From Vibrio tapetis subsp. tapetis (lineage in GTDB: Bacteria > Pseudomonadota > Gammaproteobacteria > Enterobacterales > Vibrionaceae): a DNA stretch of 64,000 bases. The stretch is from NCBI RefSeq assembly GCF_900233005.1, contig NZ_LT960611.1, positions 124,001 to 188,000 on the forward strand, in the 5' to 3' direction. Shown piece after piece: positions 42,940 through 52,180 of this stretch (position 1 is its first letter; the number at the start of each line of letters is the position of its first letter). The position numbers and the translations under genes are program-made. The notes beneath the pieces are model-generated. The model did no database searches, was not told where the DNA came from, and saw only the letters and a list, made by a program, of their open reading frames with translations.

Positions 42940-43704
42940 ATGTCAAAACGAAACACACAGGCAAGAAGGCATGCTATTTCTAAGTTAGTTGAAGAGTGTG
43001 GAGAAGTCAGTGTAGAGCAATTGTCACAGCAATTCGAAACCTCAGAAGTAACAATAAGAAAGGACTTAGCAAGTTTGGAAACCAGTGGGTTACTCCTACG
43101 TCGCTATGGTGGTGCCGTATCTTTGCCAAAAGAAGTCGTCCAAGATGATTTACACAACAAGGTTTCGGTTCGGAAGATAAGCCTTGCTCAGGAAGCTGCT
43201 ACACTGATCAGAGATCATAATCGTATCGTAATCGATAGTGGCAGTACTACTGCTGCATTAATACAGCAGCTTGATGATAAGCGCGGTCTCGTTGTGATGA
43301 CCAATTCGCTGCATGTAGCAAATGCGTTAAATGATCTTGAATCAGAATTAACCTTACTTATGACTGGAGGGACTTGGGATACGCATTCTGAATCTTTTCA
43401 AGGCAAAGTGGCTGAATCGGTATTGAGGTCTTACGATTTTGATCAATTATTTGTTGGTGCTGATGGCGTTGACCTATCAAGAGGGACAACCAGCTTCAAC
43501 GAATTACTCGGATTAAGCCAAGTTATGGCCGAAGTTTCTCGTGAAGTTATCGTCATGATCGAATCAGACAAAATTGGTAGGAAAATACCCAACTTAGAAC
43601 TGTCTTGGGACCATATTGATATTTTAGTTACAGATAGTGGTATCGAGCCCGAGGCAGTAAAAATAATAGAAGCTTGTGGCGTAAGAGTCATACAAGCGAA
43701 ATAG
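42940..43704 (+). CDS. DeoR family regulator, probable glmS regulator
   Basis: 254 residues. The N-terminal DeoR helix-turn-helix (about 5-60) has VEECGEVSVEQLSQQFETSEVTIRKDLASLE in two pieces, followed by LLRRYGGAV. The C-terminal sensor domain has IVIDSGSTTAALIQQL and the G-D-Q family FDQLFVGADGVD. DeoR C-domains bind sugar phosphates. Placed 60 bases before glmS in the same direction, it plausibly senses an amino-sugar phosphate. ATG at 42940 is chosen over 42895 for the family N-terminus; no strong ribosome site is visible. Confidence 0.88.
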   Translation: MSKRNTQARRHAISKLVEECGEVSVEQLSQQFETSEVTIRKDLASLETSGLLLRRYGGAVSLPKEVVQDDLHNKVSVRKISLAQEAATLIRDHNRIVIDSGSTTAALIQQLDDKRGLVVMTNSLHVANALNDLESELTLLMTGGTWDTHSESFQGKVAESVLRSYDFDQLFVGADGVDLSRGTTSFNELLGLSQVMAEVSREVIVMIESDKIGRKIPNLELSWDHIDILVTDSGIEPEAVKIIEACGVRVIQAK

Positions 43705-43764
43705 ATTCTTTGTCTCCCTTTTTGCTTGCTGGGAACGAGATAAATTAAATAAAACGGAGTTAAT

Positions 43765-45600
43765 ATGTGCGGAATAGTGGGTGCGGTAGCGCAACGTGAT
43801 GTTGCTGAAATTTTATTACAAGGCTTACAGCGTCTTGAGTACCGAGGATACGACTCAGCAGGTGTTGCTGTTGTGAATCAAAATAGCGACTTACAACGTG
43901 TACGTCGCTTAGGCAAAGTACAAAACCTTGCTGACGATGTTGATCTTTCAACTTTCTCTGGCGGAACCGGTATCGCGCATACTCGCTGGGCAACACACGG
44001 TGAACCTTCAGAAACTAATGCTCACCCGCACATCTCTAATGACACTATTGCTGTTGTACACAACGGCATTATTGAAAACCATCAAGCGTTACGTGAAGAA
44101 TTAACAGCGTTGGGTTATGTCTTTACCTCTCAAACGGATACCGAAGTTATCGTTCATTTAGTTCATCATGAACTAAAGCAAGCAAGCACATTGCTTGAAG
44201 CAGTGCAGAGTACGGCAAAACGATTGGAAGGTGCGTACGGCATGGTGGTGTTGGATCGCAATGAGCCTGACGAGTTGATTGTCGCTCGTTCTGGTAGCCC
44301 ACTCGTGATTGGTTTAGGTGTAGGGGAAAACTTCCTAGCATCGGATCAACTTGCGCTATTGAGCGTTACACGTCGTTTTGTGTACCTAGAAGAAGGCGAT
44401 GTCGCTAAACTTACTCGTCGTAATGTGGCCATTTTTGATGTTGATGGCAATCCTGTTGAGCGTGAAGAAACTAAGTCAAACGCAGAGCAAGATGCCGGTG
44501 ATAAAGGTCAGTACCGCCACTTCATGCAAAAAGAGATTTTTGAGCAACCAACCGCATTGATCAACACAATGGAAGGTCGAATTTCTAGCGATTCGGTAAT
44601 CACTAACGCGATTGGTGTGAATGCTGAAGAGATCCTAACGAAAGTCGAACATGTTCAAATTATCGCTTGTGGTACTTCTTATAATGCTGGAATGACGGCT
44701 CGTTACTGGTTTGAGTCTTTAGCTGGCGTTAGTTGTGATGTAGAAATTGCATCTGAGTTCCGCTACAGAAAGTTTGTGACCCGTCCGAATAGCTTGCTTA
44801 TTACGCTTTCTCAATCCGGTGAAACGGCCGATACTTTAGCCGCTTTGCGTTTAGCGAAAGAAAAAGGCTACATGGCAGCGATGACGATTTGTAATGTCGC
44901 AGGTTCATCTTTAGTGCGTGAGTCCGATTTTGCCTTCATGACCCGTGCTGGTACTGAAATCGGTGTGGCTTCAACCAAAGCCTTTACCACTCAACTGTCT
45001 GCTTTGTTGATGCTTGTTACGGCATTAGGTAAGAAGAAAGACGTTATTGATTCAGCTAAAGAAGCTGAAATCGTACAGGCTCTTCATGATCTACCAAACC
45101 AAATTGAAAAAGCCTTAGAGTTTGATAAAGAAATTGAAGCACTGGCTCCTGATTTTGCCGACAAGCACCACACTCTGTTTTTAGGTCGTGGCGAATTTTA
45201 TCCAATCGCAGTGGAAGCGTCACTTAAGCTAAAAGAAATTTCTTACATTCATGCAGAGGCTTATGCGGCTGGTGAGTTAAAGCACGGTCCGTTGGCCTTG
45301 GTTGATGCTGATATGCCTGTTGTCGTCGTCGCTCCGAATAATGAGTTGCTTGAAAAGCTGAAATCTAACATTGAAGAAGTAAGAGCACGAGGTGGTTTAC
45401 TGTATGTGTTTGCTGACCAAGATGCAGGCTTTGATGCAGAAGAAGGGATGAAAATCATCACTTTGCCTCATGTGAGTGAAATCACGGCCCCTATTTATTA
45501 CACCATTCCGATGCAGCTATTGTCTTATCATGTTGCATTGATTAAAGGTACTGATGTCGATCAGCCTCGTAACCTGGCAAAAGCGGTAACGGTTGAGTAA
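43765..45600 (+). CDS. glmS: Glucosamine-6-phosphate synthase
   Basis: Glutamine:fructose-6-phosphate aminotransferase, first step toward UDP-GlcNAc for peptidoglycan and LPS, 611 residues. The N-terminal amidohydrolase domain begins MCGIVGAV, with Cys2 as nucleophile. Two SIS sugar domains follow (about 290-430 and 460-600), with CGTSYNAG and SQSGETADT. The C-terminus [13 protein letters not shown] is the standard end. Convergent with nagB, which runs the reverse reaction. Confidence 0.98.
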   Translation: MCGIVGAVAQRDVAEILLQGLQRLEYRGYDSAGVAVVNQNSDLQRVRRLGKVQNLADDVDLSTFSGGTGIAHTRWATHGEPSETNAHPHISNDTIAVVHNGIIENHQALREELTALGYVFTSQTDTEVIVHLVHHELKQASTLLEAVQSTAKRLEGAYGMVVLDRNEPDELIVARSGSPLVIGLGVGENFLASDQLALLSVTRRFVYLEEGDVAKLTRRNVAIFDVDGNPVEREETKSNAEQDAGDKGQYRHFMQKEIFEQPTALINTMEGRISSDSVITNAIGVNAEEILTKVEHVQIIACGTSYNAGMTARYWFESLAGVSCDVEIASEFRYRKFVTRPNSLLITLSQSGETADTLAALRLAKEKGYMAAMTICNVAGSSLVRESDFAFMTRAGTEIGVASTKAFTTQLSALLMLVTALGKKKDVIDSAKEAEIVQALHDLPNQIEKALEFDKEIEALAPDFADKHHTLFLGRGEFYPIAVEASLKLKEISYIHAEAYAAGELKHGPLALVDADMPVVVVAPNNELLEKLKSNIEEVRARGGLLYVFADQDAGFDAEEGMKIITLPHVSEITAPIYYTIPMQLLSYHVALIKGTDVDQPRNLAKAVTVE

Positions 45601-45647
45601 TTAGGTTACTTTTATCGGTGAGATAAAAAGTACTGAACTCTATTAAT

Positions 45648-45679
45648 AAAAAGCCACTTACAGCGTAAGTGGCTTTTTT
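45648..45679. terminator. Terminator between glmS and nagB
   Basis: AAGCCACTTA-CAGCG-TAAGTGGCTT with A's before and six T's after; serves glmS and possibly nagB. Confidence 0.92.
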
Positions 45680-45736
45680 GCATCTGTCGGTCGGTCATCT
45701 GTGTGACTTTCCGTTGTCCTATACGCTAGAGAGCGA

Positions 45737-46537
45737 TTATAGGCCTTTGATGTTCTCAGCTTCTAGCTCGTTGAAGTACTTAACCGTTTTCACTTTAAGT
45801 TCTTGCTGTGCTGCTTCGTCAGCAACGATGATTGCTTTCGGGTGCATCTGAAGCGCCGTAACAGTCCACATGTGGTTTACTGAGCCTTCAATCGCCATTT
45901 GCAGAGCTTGCGCTTTGTTGTGGCCCATAGACAGGATCATGACTTCTTCACTGTCTAGTAGAGTCGCTACGCCGATGGTAAGTGCGTATTTTGGAACTTG
46001 ATTGATATCGCCGTCAAAGAAGCGAGAGTTCGCGATACGTGTATCTTCAGTCAGTGTCTTAATGCGAGTGCGAGATGACAGTGAAGATCCTGGCTCATTA
46101 AATGCGATGTGGCCGTCAATGCCTACGCCGCCCATGAACAAATTGATTTTGCCGTAAGACTTAATTTTCGCTTCATAAGCTGCACAATGTGCTTCTACGT
46201 CTTCAGCTTTACCATCAAGTAAGTTGATGTTTTCTTCTTGAATATCAATGTGGTTAAACAGGTTAGTGTACATGAATGTACGATAAGATTCTGGATGGTT
46301 AGGTTCGATGCCTACGTACTCATCCATGTTGAATGTTACAACGTGTTTGAAGCTAACTTCGCCAGCTTTGTGCAGTTCGATAAGCGCTTTATACGTGTTT
46401 AGTGGCGTGCTGCCTGTCGGGAAACCAAGAACGAAAGGACGATCCGCAGTTGGATTAAACGCAGTGATCTTGCGTGCGATATGACGAGCAGCCCATTTGC
46501 CAGCTTGTTGCGTATTTTCTAAAGGAATAAGTCTCAT
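45737..46537 (-). CDS. nagB: Glucosamine-6-phosphate deaminase
   Basis: Converts glucosamine-6-phosphate to fructose-6-phosphate and ammonia in chitin/GlcNAc use, 266 residues. [20 protein letters not shown] is the classical start. FNMDEYVG (catalytic Asp72), [17 protein letters not shown] and SRTRIKTL are all intact. The length is that of allosteric, GlcNAc6P-activated hexameric NagB. Chitin-derived sugars are a main carbon source in vibrios. Confidence 0.98.
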   Translation of the reverse strand: MRLIPLENTQQAGKWAARHIARKITAFNPTADRPFVLGFPTGSTPLNTYKALIELHKAGEVSFKHVVTFNMDEYVGIEPNHPESYRTFMYTNLFNHIDIQEENINLLDGKAEDVEAHCAAYEAKIKSYGKINLFMGGVGIDGHIAFNEPGSSLSSRTRIKTLTEDTRIANSRFFDGDINQVPKYALTIGVATLLDSEEVMILSMGHNKAQALQMAIEGSVNHMWTVTALQMHPKAIIVADEAAQQELKVKTVKYFNELEAENIKGL

Positions 46538-46942
46538 TATTCTGTCCTATCAAAATTGTTAAGTGTGTGCTTTTTTTTTATTGTAAATTAAGATTCATCT
46601 AATTTCTATCACTGTCGGTCAATTTGACAAAATACCTTACTTTGATGAAGGTTTAATCAAGGTTTGAACAATATTTGATGTGATTGTATCGGTCTCAATC
46701 AAATCTCTCGAGTTTATACGTGCTAAGTGGGCGTTTAATTTTTCTAGAGAATTATGGTAGGTATTTTGCAATAAAAAGTTATCAAATCAGTGAACTTTAA
46801 CAGTGTTATTAGTGTGATCTATCTTAAATTGTTGAATGAAAGGGCAATGACAGCCCTTTTGAATAATAAATGCCGCTAATTAGCCTTGATGCATGCATCC
46901 TAGGAACTCAAGGCTGAGTGTTGCGGTTGCGGTAAGTTAAAG
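46538..46942. other. nagB upstream region
   Basis: 405 bases, AT-rich, holding the nagB promoter and probably a NagC site, though I could not mark one with confidence. The small hairpin AAAGGGC-AATGACA-GCCCTTT at 46839-46860 may end the transcript of the next minus-strand gene. Confidence 0.45.
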
Positions 46943-47632
46943 CTATTGCCAAGGAAAATTAGGTTTTTGGCGAGGTTTACGCTTCTTTATTACATCAACG
47001 CTGCATAGGTAGTCTTCATGAAAACTTTCAGTCTCTAAAAACAAAGCCGGTACATACAAGCGTATTCTAGAATTCGCTAATATGATGGTTTTATCTTCAT
47101 CGGTGACTAAACGAGCGAGATCTCCAGCCATTAGGCGCATGCCTTTGTGTAACGTAACTTTGTTATTGCTTGCGACGGACTTAATTAGTGGATACCCGAA
47201 CAGAGTTAAGGGCTTATTGTAGACAGTAATGGTCTCGTTGAATGTTGCTTCTACATAGACTTGCTCTGACTGAATAACGTTCGCCAGCTCGTTTATTTCA
47301 GCTTGAACGGCGATAGAGAAAACCCATTCACCAAGAATTGGCTCCCATTTCCCACCTAAACGTAAACACTTGGTGTAAATGAATGTGTTCTTTCGGCCGG
47401 TAGCCAGTGTACAGATACCTACTTCGCCTTGACGTTCGAATGGCAATGTCAGTCTGAATATACTGTCCCTTGCATGATGTTGGTACCTATCTGATATTTC
47501 TTCCACATGCAGCATGGATTTTCCCAGAGGTAAGTTCTGGCTATTTTCATCAATAACAATGCGGCAGTAACCGCTCTGTTTCTGGCAGATAAAGTAGGAT
47601 TCTTTGCGTTCTAATACATCGAACTCGAGCAT
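46943..47632 (-). CDS. Unrecognised protein, 229 residues
   Basis: I do not recognise this protein. ATG at 47632 with GGAG 5 bases upstream is used; the frame is open to a GTG at 47647. It is soluble, with no signal peptide or membrane helix and a mixed beta-rich pattern. It contains RDSIFRLTLPFERQGEVGICTL and a basic C-terminus (KKRKPRQKPNFPW). Third of three same-direction genes; a 9-bp hairpin lies just before its ribosome site. Confidence 0.65.
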   Translation of the reverse strand: MLEFDVLERKESYFICQKQSGYCRIVIDENSQNLPLGKSMLHVEEISDRYQHHARDSIFRLTLPFERQGEVGICTLATGRKNTFIYTKCLRLGGKWEPILGEWVFSIAVQAEINELANVIQSEQVYVEATFNETITVYNKPLTLFGYPLIKSVASNNKVTLHKGMRLMAGDLARLVTDEDKTIILANSRIRLYVPALFLETESFHEDYLCSVDVIKKRKPRQKPNFPWQ

Positions 47633-47642
47633 GGAGACTCCA

Positions 47643-47665
47643 AACACCTGAAGATATCAGGTGTT
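47643..47665 (-). other. Perfect hairpin just upstream of an ATG
   Basis: AACACCTGA-AGATA-TCAGGTGTT, nine perfect pairs, directly upstream of the GGAG ribosome site of the 229-residue protein gene. No T run, so it is more likely an RNA processing or translation signal, or an operator, than a terminator. Confidence 0.5.
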
Positions 47666-47715
47666 AACTATATGGAAAGCGGGGTTTATTTACTTTGGGC
47701 GTATCGAGAGATGGC

Positions 47716-48561
47716 TTATTCGATTTCTTCAATTGACTGAGCGTTTTGTTTTCTCAATTTCTCGATATTTTCCATGATGCTACCTAATGATCCGGTCAGT
47801 TTGTAATCACTTGCAACCATATCATCAATGCGTTTATCGGTTTTGTTTTTTACTCCATCACCCATCGCATTTTGAACTTCTGATTCCTGAGCATTCAAAG
47901 TCTTATCTTGATCATAAAGAATCACTTCCTCAAACGCTTCAAGATAAAGAGTTCGAAACTCCTCAACAATATACTTTTCTGACAGAGTTCTGAGCTTGGC
48001 TGACTTACGTTGTTTAATGTAAATTTCAACACGGCTAACGGGCTGCTTCAGCGTTAGAATATTGGTTCTCGCTTCCAATACTTCTCTATCGGTCGGCGTA
48101 TCTTTTAAGGTTTTGAACACAGCAAACGAGGGGGGCCATTCTTGGCCTTTCTTTAGCCGCTCTTCTAGGTTGTCTTTTAAGCGGTTGTAGCTATTTTCTG
48201 TTAGTGAAGCAGCGAACATCATGATGTGACGATCCGGTTCATCACCAAACTCTTGGCGGATTTTTCCTTGGCCAAAGCTAAGGGTCATTTCATACCAAAA
48301 TTTAAGAATTTTCTTCTGTTCAACGCCTTTAAAATTAGCCATCAAAGCCTGAGTTTTCGGGCTGAAAAGCTTCAGATCACTGTCGGATAGGCTAAAGTCA
48401 GATGATAAAGCCTGTCCGCTAGCTTGAGTGGTAGGAGATTGACCTTGATTTGAAATTATGGGAGCTTGATGCTTTTGAGTTGCTGGAGACGAGCCTGTCT
48501 TAGCTTTCACGCGAGTGAGGTAGCTTTCAAAAGATTCCGACATGTTTTTAGGGCTACTCAT
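47716..48561 (-). CDS. Unrecognised protein, 281 residues
   Basis: Not recognised. The first 75 residues are low-complexity (Ser, Gln, Thr, Pro), then comes a helical region with LKLFSPKTQALMANFKGVEQKK, KFWYEMTLSFGQGKIRQEFG and RHIMMFAASLTENSYNRLKDN. Strongly charged, no signal peptide. It starts 14 bases after the next upstream gene ends, so the two are co-transcribed. It may be a DNA- or protein-binding partner of that gene product; nothing stronger can be said. Confidence 0.65.
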   Translation of the reverse strand: MSSPKNMSESFESYLTRVKAKTGSSPATQKHQAPIISNQGQSPTTQASGQALSSDFSLSDSDLKLFSPKTQALMANFKGVEQKKILKFWYEMTLSFGQGKIRQEFGDEPDRHIMMFAASLTENSYNRLKDNLEERLKKGQEWPPSFAVFKTLKDTPTDREVLEARTNILTLKQPVSRVEIYIKQRKSAKLRTLSEKYIVEEFRTLYLEAFEEVILYDQDKTLNAQESEVQNAMGDGVKNKTDKRIDDMVASDYKLTGSLGSIMENIEKLRKQNAQSIEEIE

Positions 48562-48575
48562 GGTATCGCGCTTCC

Positions 48576-49346
48576 TTAGTTATCATCATTGAAATTGAAG
48601 TTAGATATTTTCTCTTCTAACACATCAAGCGCAGAGTGCTTAACTTGTGGTTTATTGGAGGCTTGTTTTCTGGCTCCCGGTTGTCGATACGTTTTCTCAG
48701 AGTGAAGGTGAGAATGCAGGCGACTAGTCAGCTCATCTAACGTGTACAACTGCCTGTTGGGTGTTTCTTTAATGCGTTCGACGAAAGCAGCCCAAACATT
48801 AGTTTGCCCGACAAATCCACTTTTGAACATGATCATCTCGGCCCAATCTTCAACAACACTTGGCGACAGCTCCATAATGTTGATTGATTTTCCCGTGATC
48901 GATTTATTAATCGGTGCCACTTGAGAACGATGAAAACTCGATAAGCGGTTGGTATTACGGTATGTGTCTTGCGGTTGTTGGGCGGATTGCTGTTGTGCCT
49001 GTTGCGGAGGCTGATTGGAATAGCCAGTATGCTGTTGCCCATAAGGTGCAACATGATCATTTGGTGCGACATAAGTGTCGAAGTTCAGGCGCCCCTTAAC
49101 TTTACCTTCAGAGCGGTAAGCTGGGGTACTTTTGTTGGTACCCACCAGAGTCTGCTCCACCGAGAGCTTGCTGATCAAGTTATCTAACGATCTTTCAGAT
49201 GCGCACATCATGGTTTTTAATTCCGTCATGCTCGTGATAAAAGCACCGTCCCTGTCAGATAACTCAGCTAATGCGACCAGCAAGAGTTTTTCTTCCATGG
49301 ATACAGTTTTATAACACCATGCTTTTTCGAGATATTTTGACGACAT
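48576..49346 (-). CDS. Unrecognised protein with winged-helix-like N-terminus, 256 residues
   Basis: First of three same-direction genes. Residues 15-65 (EEKLLLVALAELSDRDG, TSMTELKTMMCASERSLDNLISKL) look like a winged-helix domain of the kind found in replication initiators and phage regulators. A Gln-rich linker follows (about 95-125). The C-terminal helical part (SGFVGQTNVWAAFVERIKE) weakly resembles DnaT-like domains. This is pattern resemblance only. Its place beside the tRNA attachment site raises the possibility of an old mobile-element remnant. Confidence 0.6.
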   Translation of the reverse strand: MSSKYLEKAWCYKTVSMEEKLLLVALAELSDRDGAFITSMTELKTMMCASERSLDNLISKLSVEQTLVGTNKSTPAYRSEGKVKGRLNFDTYVAPNDHVAPYGQQHTGYSNQPPQQAQQQSAQQPQDTYRNTNRLSSFHRSQVAPINKSITGKSINIMELSPSVVEDWAEMIMFKSGFVGQTNVWAAFVERIKETPNRQLYTLDELTSRLHSHLHSEKTYRQPGARKQASNKPQVKHSALDVLEEKISNFNFNDDN

Positions 49347-49573
49347 TAGATTCTATACCATCCAGTTTAAGGAGAAACAGGCAGTTTCAGGATTGCGCTT
49401 GGATCTCGCATTATAGCAAAGTCTCAGTCGCGTATCATGATACTAATTAACATAAGTATAGTGTGGTTTGTTAGTAGTAGAGAAAAGCCAATCGCTGAAA
49501 TTCTATATGGGTAGAAATTGATGGTTTTTTATGTCGCGGAACTTGATGGGTTTTCTAGCTAATGGGATTCTAG

Positions 49574-49608
49574 AAAAAGGCTCACTTGTTATGTAAGTGA
49601 GCCTTTTT
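49574..49608 (-). terminator. Terminator after the 33-residue peptide gene
   Basis: AAAAAGGCTCACTT-GTTATGT-AAGTGAGCCTTTTT, 14 perfect pairs with an A/T tract on both sides, 17 bases after the small gene's stop on the minus strand. Confidence 0.9.
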
Positions 49609-49624
49609 GTGTACGGAGTAGTGA

Positions 49625-49726
49625 TTAGTACTTTAGTAGCAAGATAATCATAGGTGTCACTAAGCCAAGGCCCGCAGCCATAGAAAAGTAAAAGGCGAAT
49701 GCAAGCTTATCTTTCTTTGAGTCCAT
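49625..49726 (-). CDS. Small membrane protein, 33 residues
   Basis: ATG at 49726, preceded by AAGGA at 5 bases, to TAA at 49625. It begins MDSKKDKLAFAFYFSMAAG and is one hydrophobic helix with a positively charged N-terminus, ending LLLKY. A strong terminator follows immediately. Found by reading the minus strand by eye. Function unknown. Confidence 0.72.
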   Translation of the reverse strand: MDSKKDKLAFAFYFSMAAGLGLVTPMIILLLKY

Positions 49727-49909
49727 GGGAATTCCTTAAAATACATGCTTTAAATAGTTTTTAGACAACCATTTAATGGAGTAGGGATTTTAATAGCCAT
49801 TAAGTTGCATGTCAAATGCATCTAAATCGAATAGTACTTGATGAGATCGACGGGCACTTACTGAAACTCGAGAAGGGGAAGCAATATGAGCGTTCAAACA
49901 GAAAAGCAA

Positions 49910-49942
49910 AAAGCCCAAGAAACAATGAGTTTCTTGGGCTTT
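49910..49942 (-). terminator. Terminator downstream of the tRNA remnant
   Basis: AAAGCCCAAGAAA-(7)-TTTCTTGGGCTTT followed on the minus strand by TTGCTTTT; it sits 8 bases beyond the CCA end of the tRNA fragment, where a tRNA gene's own terminator would be. This supports the left side being the original chromosomal flank. Confidence 0.88.
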
Positions 49943-49949
49943 CTAAATT

Positions 49950-49997
49950 TGGTGGCCCCTCGCAGATTTGAACTGCGGACCAATCGATTATGAGTCG
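49950..49997 (-). tRNA. 3' fragment of tRNA-Ile2(CAT), likely element attachment site
   Basis: The minus strand reads CGACTCATAATCG (anticodon CAT in a normal loop), then a variable region, the T-arm CGCAG-TTCAAAT-CTGCG, and AGGGGCCACCA. This matches the 3' half of the tRNA-Ile2 gene (often annotated as tRNA-Met). The 5' half is missing: homology stops in the anticodon stem at about 49997. A 3' tRNA fragment next to an integrase gene is the classic mark of an integrated element. The intact gene should lie at the far end, outside this window. Confidence 0.85.
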
Positions 49998-50184
49998 TAA
50001 AATTGCTTGTTTCATGAAATCTCGCTTTATCTCGCAAAGTTACAAAGTCATTGATAATTAAGGTCTTATCTGGCTTGATTTATCGCATGCTATCTTACAA
50101 ACTGTCATTAAGCGACTTCCTAACTACACCCACAACTACACCCAGTTTCGCGTTGGGTGTAGTTGCGCAACGAGGAATACGATC

Positions 50185-51492
50185 ATGGCAATTACACAAA
50201 AGGAAATTATCGGCCTTAAACCTAAAAGTAATGCCTATTACGTTTGGGATGACGATAGAACCAAAGGTGTTGGTCGTCTCGGGGTGAAAGTCTTTTCCAG
50301 TGGTTCAAAGAGTTTTGTTTTTCGATACTACCGAGCGAGCAAAAGGATCTTTATTCAATTGGGGCGGGTTCCTGCATTAAGCCTTACCGATGCACGAGAA
50401 ACAGCAAAAGATTTGGGCTTAATGCTAAAGCGAGGGCTCGACCCCAAGTTTGAACTGGTGTCGGCAGAAAGAAAGCGAGAAGCAGAGCGAAAAGAGCAAG
50501 AAAGTAGGGGGAGTATCGACTTACTCTTTAAAAGCTATACAGACAACATGAAAAAAGAGGGTAAGAGAACCCATCAGACGGTTTTTAGCGCCCTAGAAAA
50601 AGAGGTGTATCCATTTATCTCTAGGGGGACGAAAGCTTGTGATGTCACCACTGACGATGTTGTTAAAATTCTCGCCCATATGATAAGGCGAGGGGCCGCT
50701 ACGCAAAGTAATCGAGTTAGAAGTTATTTACATGCGGCATTTAACTATGGCCTTTCTCATGACAATGATCCCGCTAACTATTTAGAGGAAGCCAAATTTG
50801 GGCTGGCTTTTAATCCTGTATCTTCCATCCCGAAACAAAAAAGTGCAGAACGTGTTGGCGAACGATACTTGAGCTATGCCGAGCTTCATCAGTTTATGCA
50901 CGATATTGAGTTTGATTTGGAAGGAGTCGTGGCATCCGAAGTGATGAGGTGTCTTATCCTGCTTTGTATTCATACTGGAGGTCAAAGGCCGTATGAAATT
51001 GCGGCCTCTAAATGGTCAGCCATCAACTGGGATAATCATACTTTGCATATTCCTCCTGAAATATCCAAAAATAAGCGTAGCCATCTTATCCCATTAACGG
51101 CTTCGGCCATCACCATCTTACGCAGGCAGCGAGATTCGTCGCAAGATAACCCTTTTATATTTCCTCACCATACTGATTTTCAGGCGCATGTAAGGCTAGA
51201 TTCATTGAGCCAAGCTATCGCGAGGTATCGACGGGATCATCCTGATTTTGAATACTTTATTCCAAGAGACTTAAGAAGAACTTGTAAAACCCTGATGGGC
51301 GAGCTTGGCATCAGTAAATCGACCAGAGATAGGCTGCAAAACCATGCCCTCAATGATGTGAGTTCTAAGCACTATGATCGCTATGAGTACTTATCTGAAA
51401 AGCGAAATGCACTGGAAGTATGGGAGCAAAAGTTATCGGGTGTAGAGGTTACAAGCGAGAACGTCGTAAGTTTTAGAGCGAATAGTAGGTAA
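50185..51492 (+). CDS. Tyrosine recombinase/integrase (P4-like)
   Basis: Site-specific integrase of the island, 435 residues. An N-terminal DUF4102-type arm-binding domain (about 1-90) is followed by a core-binding domain (about 105-190) and a catalytic domain with the first Arg in TGGQRPYEIAASKW, then RDLRRTCKTLM, the box II His in LQNHALND and the nucleophile Tyr in KHYDRYEYL. ATG at 50185 follows GAGGAA. It lies 190 bases from the tRNA fragment, so that fragment is probably its attachment site. Confidence 0.95.
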   Translation: MAITQKEIIGLKPKSNAYYVWDDDRTKGVGRLGVKVFSSGSKSFVFRYYRASKRIFIQLGRVPALSLTDARETAKDLGLMLKRGLDPKFELVSAERKREAERKEQESRGSIDLLFKSYTDNMKKEGKRTHQTVFSALEKEVYPFISRGTKACDVTTDDVVKILAHMIRRGAATQSNRVRSYLHAAFNYGLSHDNDPANYLEEAKFGLAFNPVSSIPKQKSAERVGERYLSYAELHQFMHDIEFDLEGVVASEVMRCLILLCIHTGGQRPYEIAASKWSAINWDNHTLHIPPEISKNKRSHLIPLTASAITILRRQRDSSQDNPFIFPHHTDFQAHVRLDSLSQAIARYRRDHPDFEYFIPRDLRRTCKTLMGELGISKSTRDRLQNHALNDVSSKHYDRYEYLSEKRNALEVWEQKLSGVEVTSENVVSFRANSR

Positions 51493-51498
51493 ACCAAG

Positions 51499-51513
51499 CC
51501 GATTCGCACTGCG
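51499..51513. repeat. Boundary palindrome copy 1 (half-degenerate)
   Basis: CCGATTCGCACTGCG followed by TATTTCGAAACGG; the left half is identical to the palindromes at 51968, 56708 and 61765, and the right half is changed. It lies just after the integrase stop. Confidence 0.7.
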
Positions 51514-51612
51514 TATTTCGAAACGGTTTATATAGAGAAGAATATAGGGGCGTTGAGATACTTGATTGCCCCTAAACATAAGTGGTCATCCAAACAAAGG
51601 AACAAGTAGCCA

Positions 51613-51954
51613 ATGATGAGTCTTAGTGATGCCGTACTACAGGAAGTAGAAGATCGAATCTGCGAGGACATCGCGCGAGCAATTACATATTTTGCTTCTA
51701 GGGCAGTAGGCGTTAATGTACTAAAGCTGGCGACAAAACTGTCAATTATTACCATGAATAACCTTGGTAGCTCCGAGAAGACATTGAGCGAAAGCCTTAA
51801 CTTGCTCAATATACCAATGGCAAAATCGCTTATTGCAGCTAGCTTTTATCAATATACAACGGCTGAACTAACGGAAGCTCTTGAGGTTGTTCAGGAAAAA
51901 GAAGTGCAAAATGCTTTGCAAGATATCTATCGGTCATGGTACGCACAAAAATAG
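51613..51954 (+). CDS. Unrecognised small helical protein, 113 residues (copy A)
   Basis: Not recognised. Predicted mostly helical, soluble, no signal peptide. It contains LSDAVLQEVEDRICEDIARA and ends VQNALQDIYRSWYAQK. A second, frameshifted copy with its flanks lies at 56367. The two copies lie on either side of the envelope module. The gene ends 13 bases before a palindrome. A role in regulating the module or in the recombination that moved it is possible; no function is assigned. Confidence 0.7.
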   Translation: MMSLSDAVLQEVEDRICEDIARAITYFASRAVGVNVLKLATKLSIITMNNLGSSEKTLSESLNLLNIPMAKSLIAASFYQYTTAELTEALEVVQEKEVQNALQDIYRSWYAQK

Positions 51955-51967
51955 TTGGTGTAGGGGG

Positions 51968-51986
51968 CGATTCGCAGTGCGAATCG
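51968..51986. repeat. Boundary palindrome copy 2
   Basis: CGATTCGCAGTGCGAATCG, a perfect palindrome apart from the central base, preceded by the same AAAATAGTTGGT as copy 3. Sits between the small gene copy A and the envelope module. Confidence 0.85.
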
Positions 51987-52180
51987 GTGAGGAATCTGGA
52001 GTAACAGGCCCAGCGAATTTACTCTATAAGGGCTCCAAAAAATCAGAGATGAGAACAAAGTCATCATATTACTCTAGGTAATAAGGTTCTTTTAATCCAA
52101 AGAATCGACAGTGGAAGCAGGCTGATTCTTTATGAATATGAAGCGACTTTCCCCTGGAAAGCCGCGATGACTCTTTTTAC

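Noticed and set aside
49450..49465. GTATCATGATAC palindrome upstream of the three-gene block
   Set aside because: A 12-base palindrome alone in AT-rich DNA is not enough for an operator call.
49950..49997. Functional tRNA gene
   Set aside because: The acceptor 5' strand and D-arm are absent and the anticodon stem is mismatched on its 5' side, so it cannot fold as a tRNA.
50051..50184. Earlier start or extra small ORF before the integrase
   Set aside because: It overlaps the integrase in another frame and has no ribosome site.
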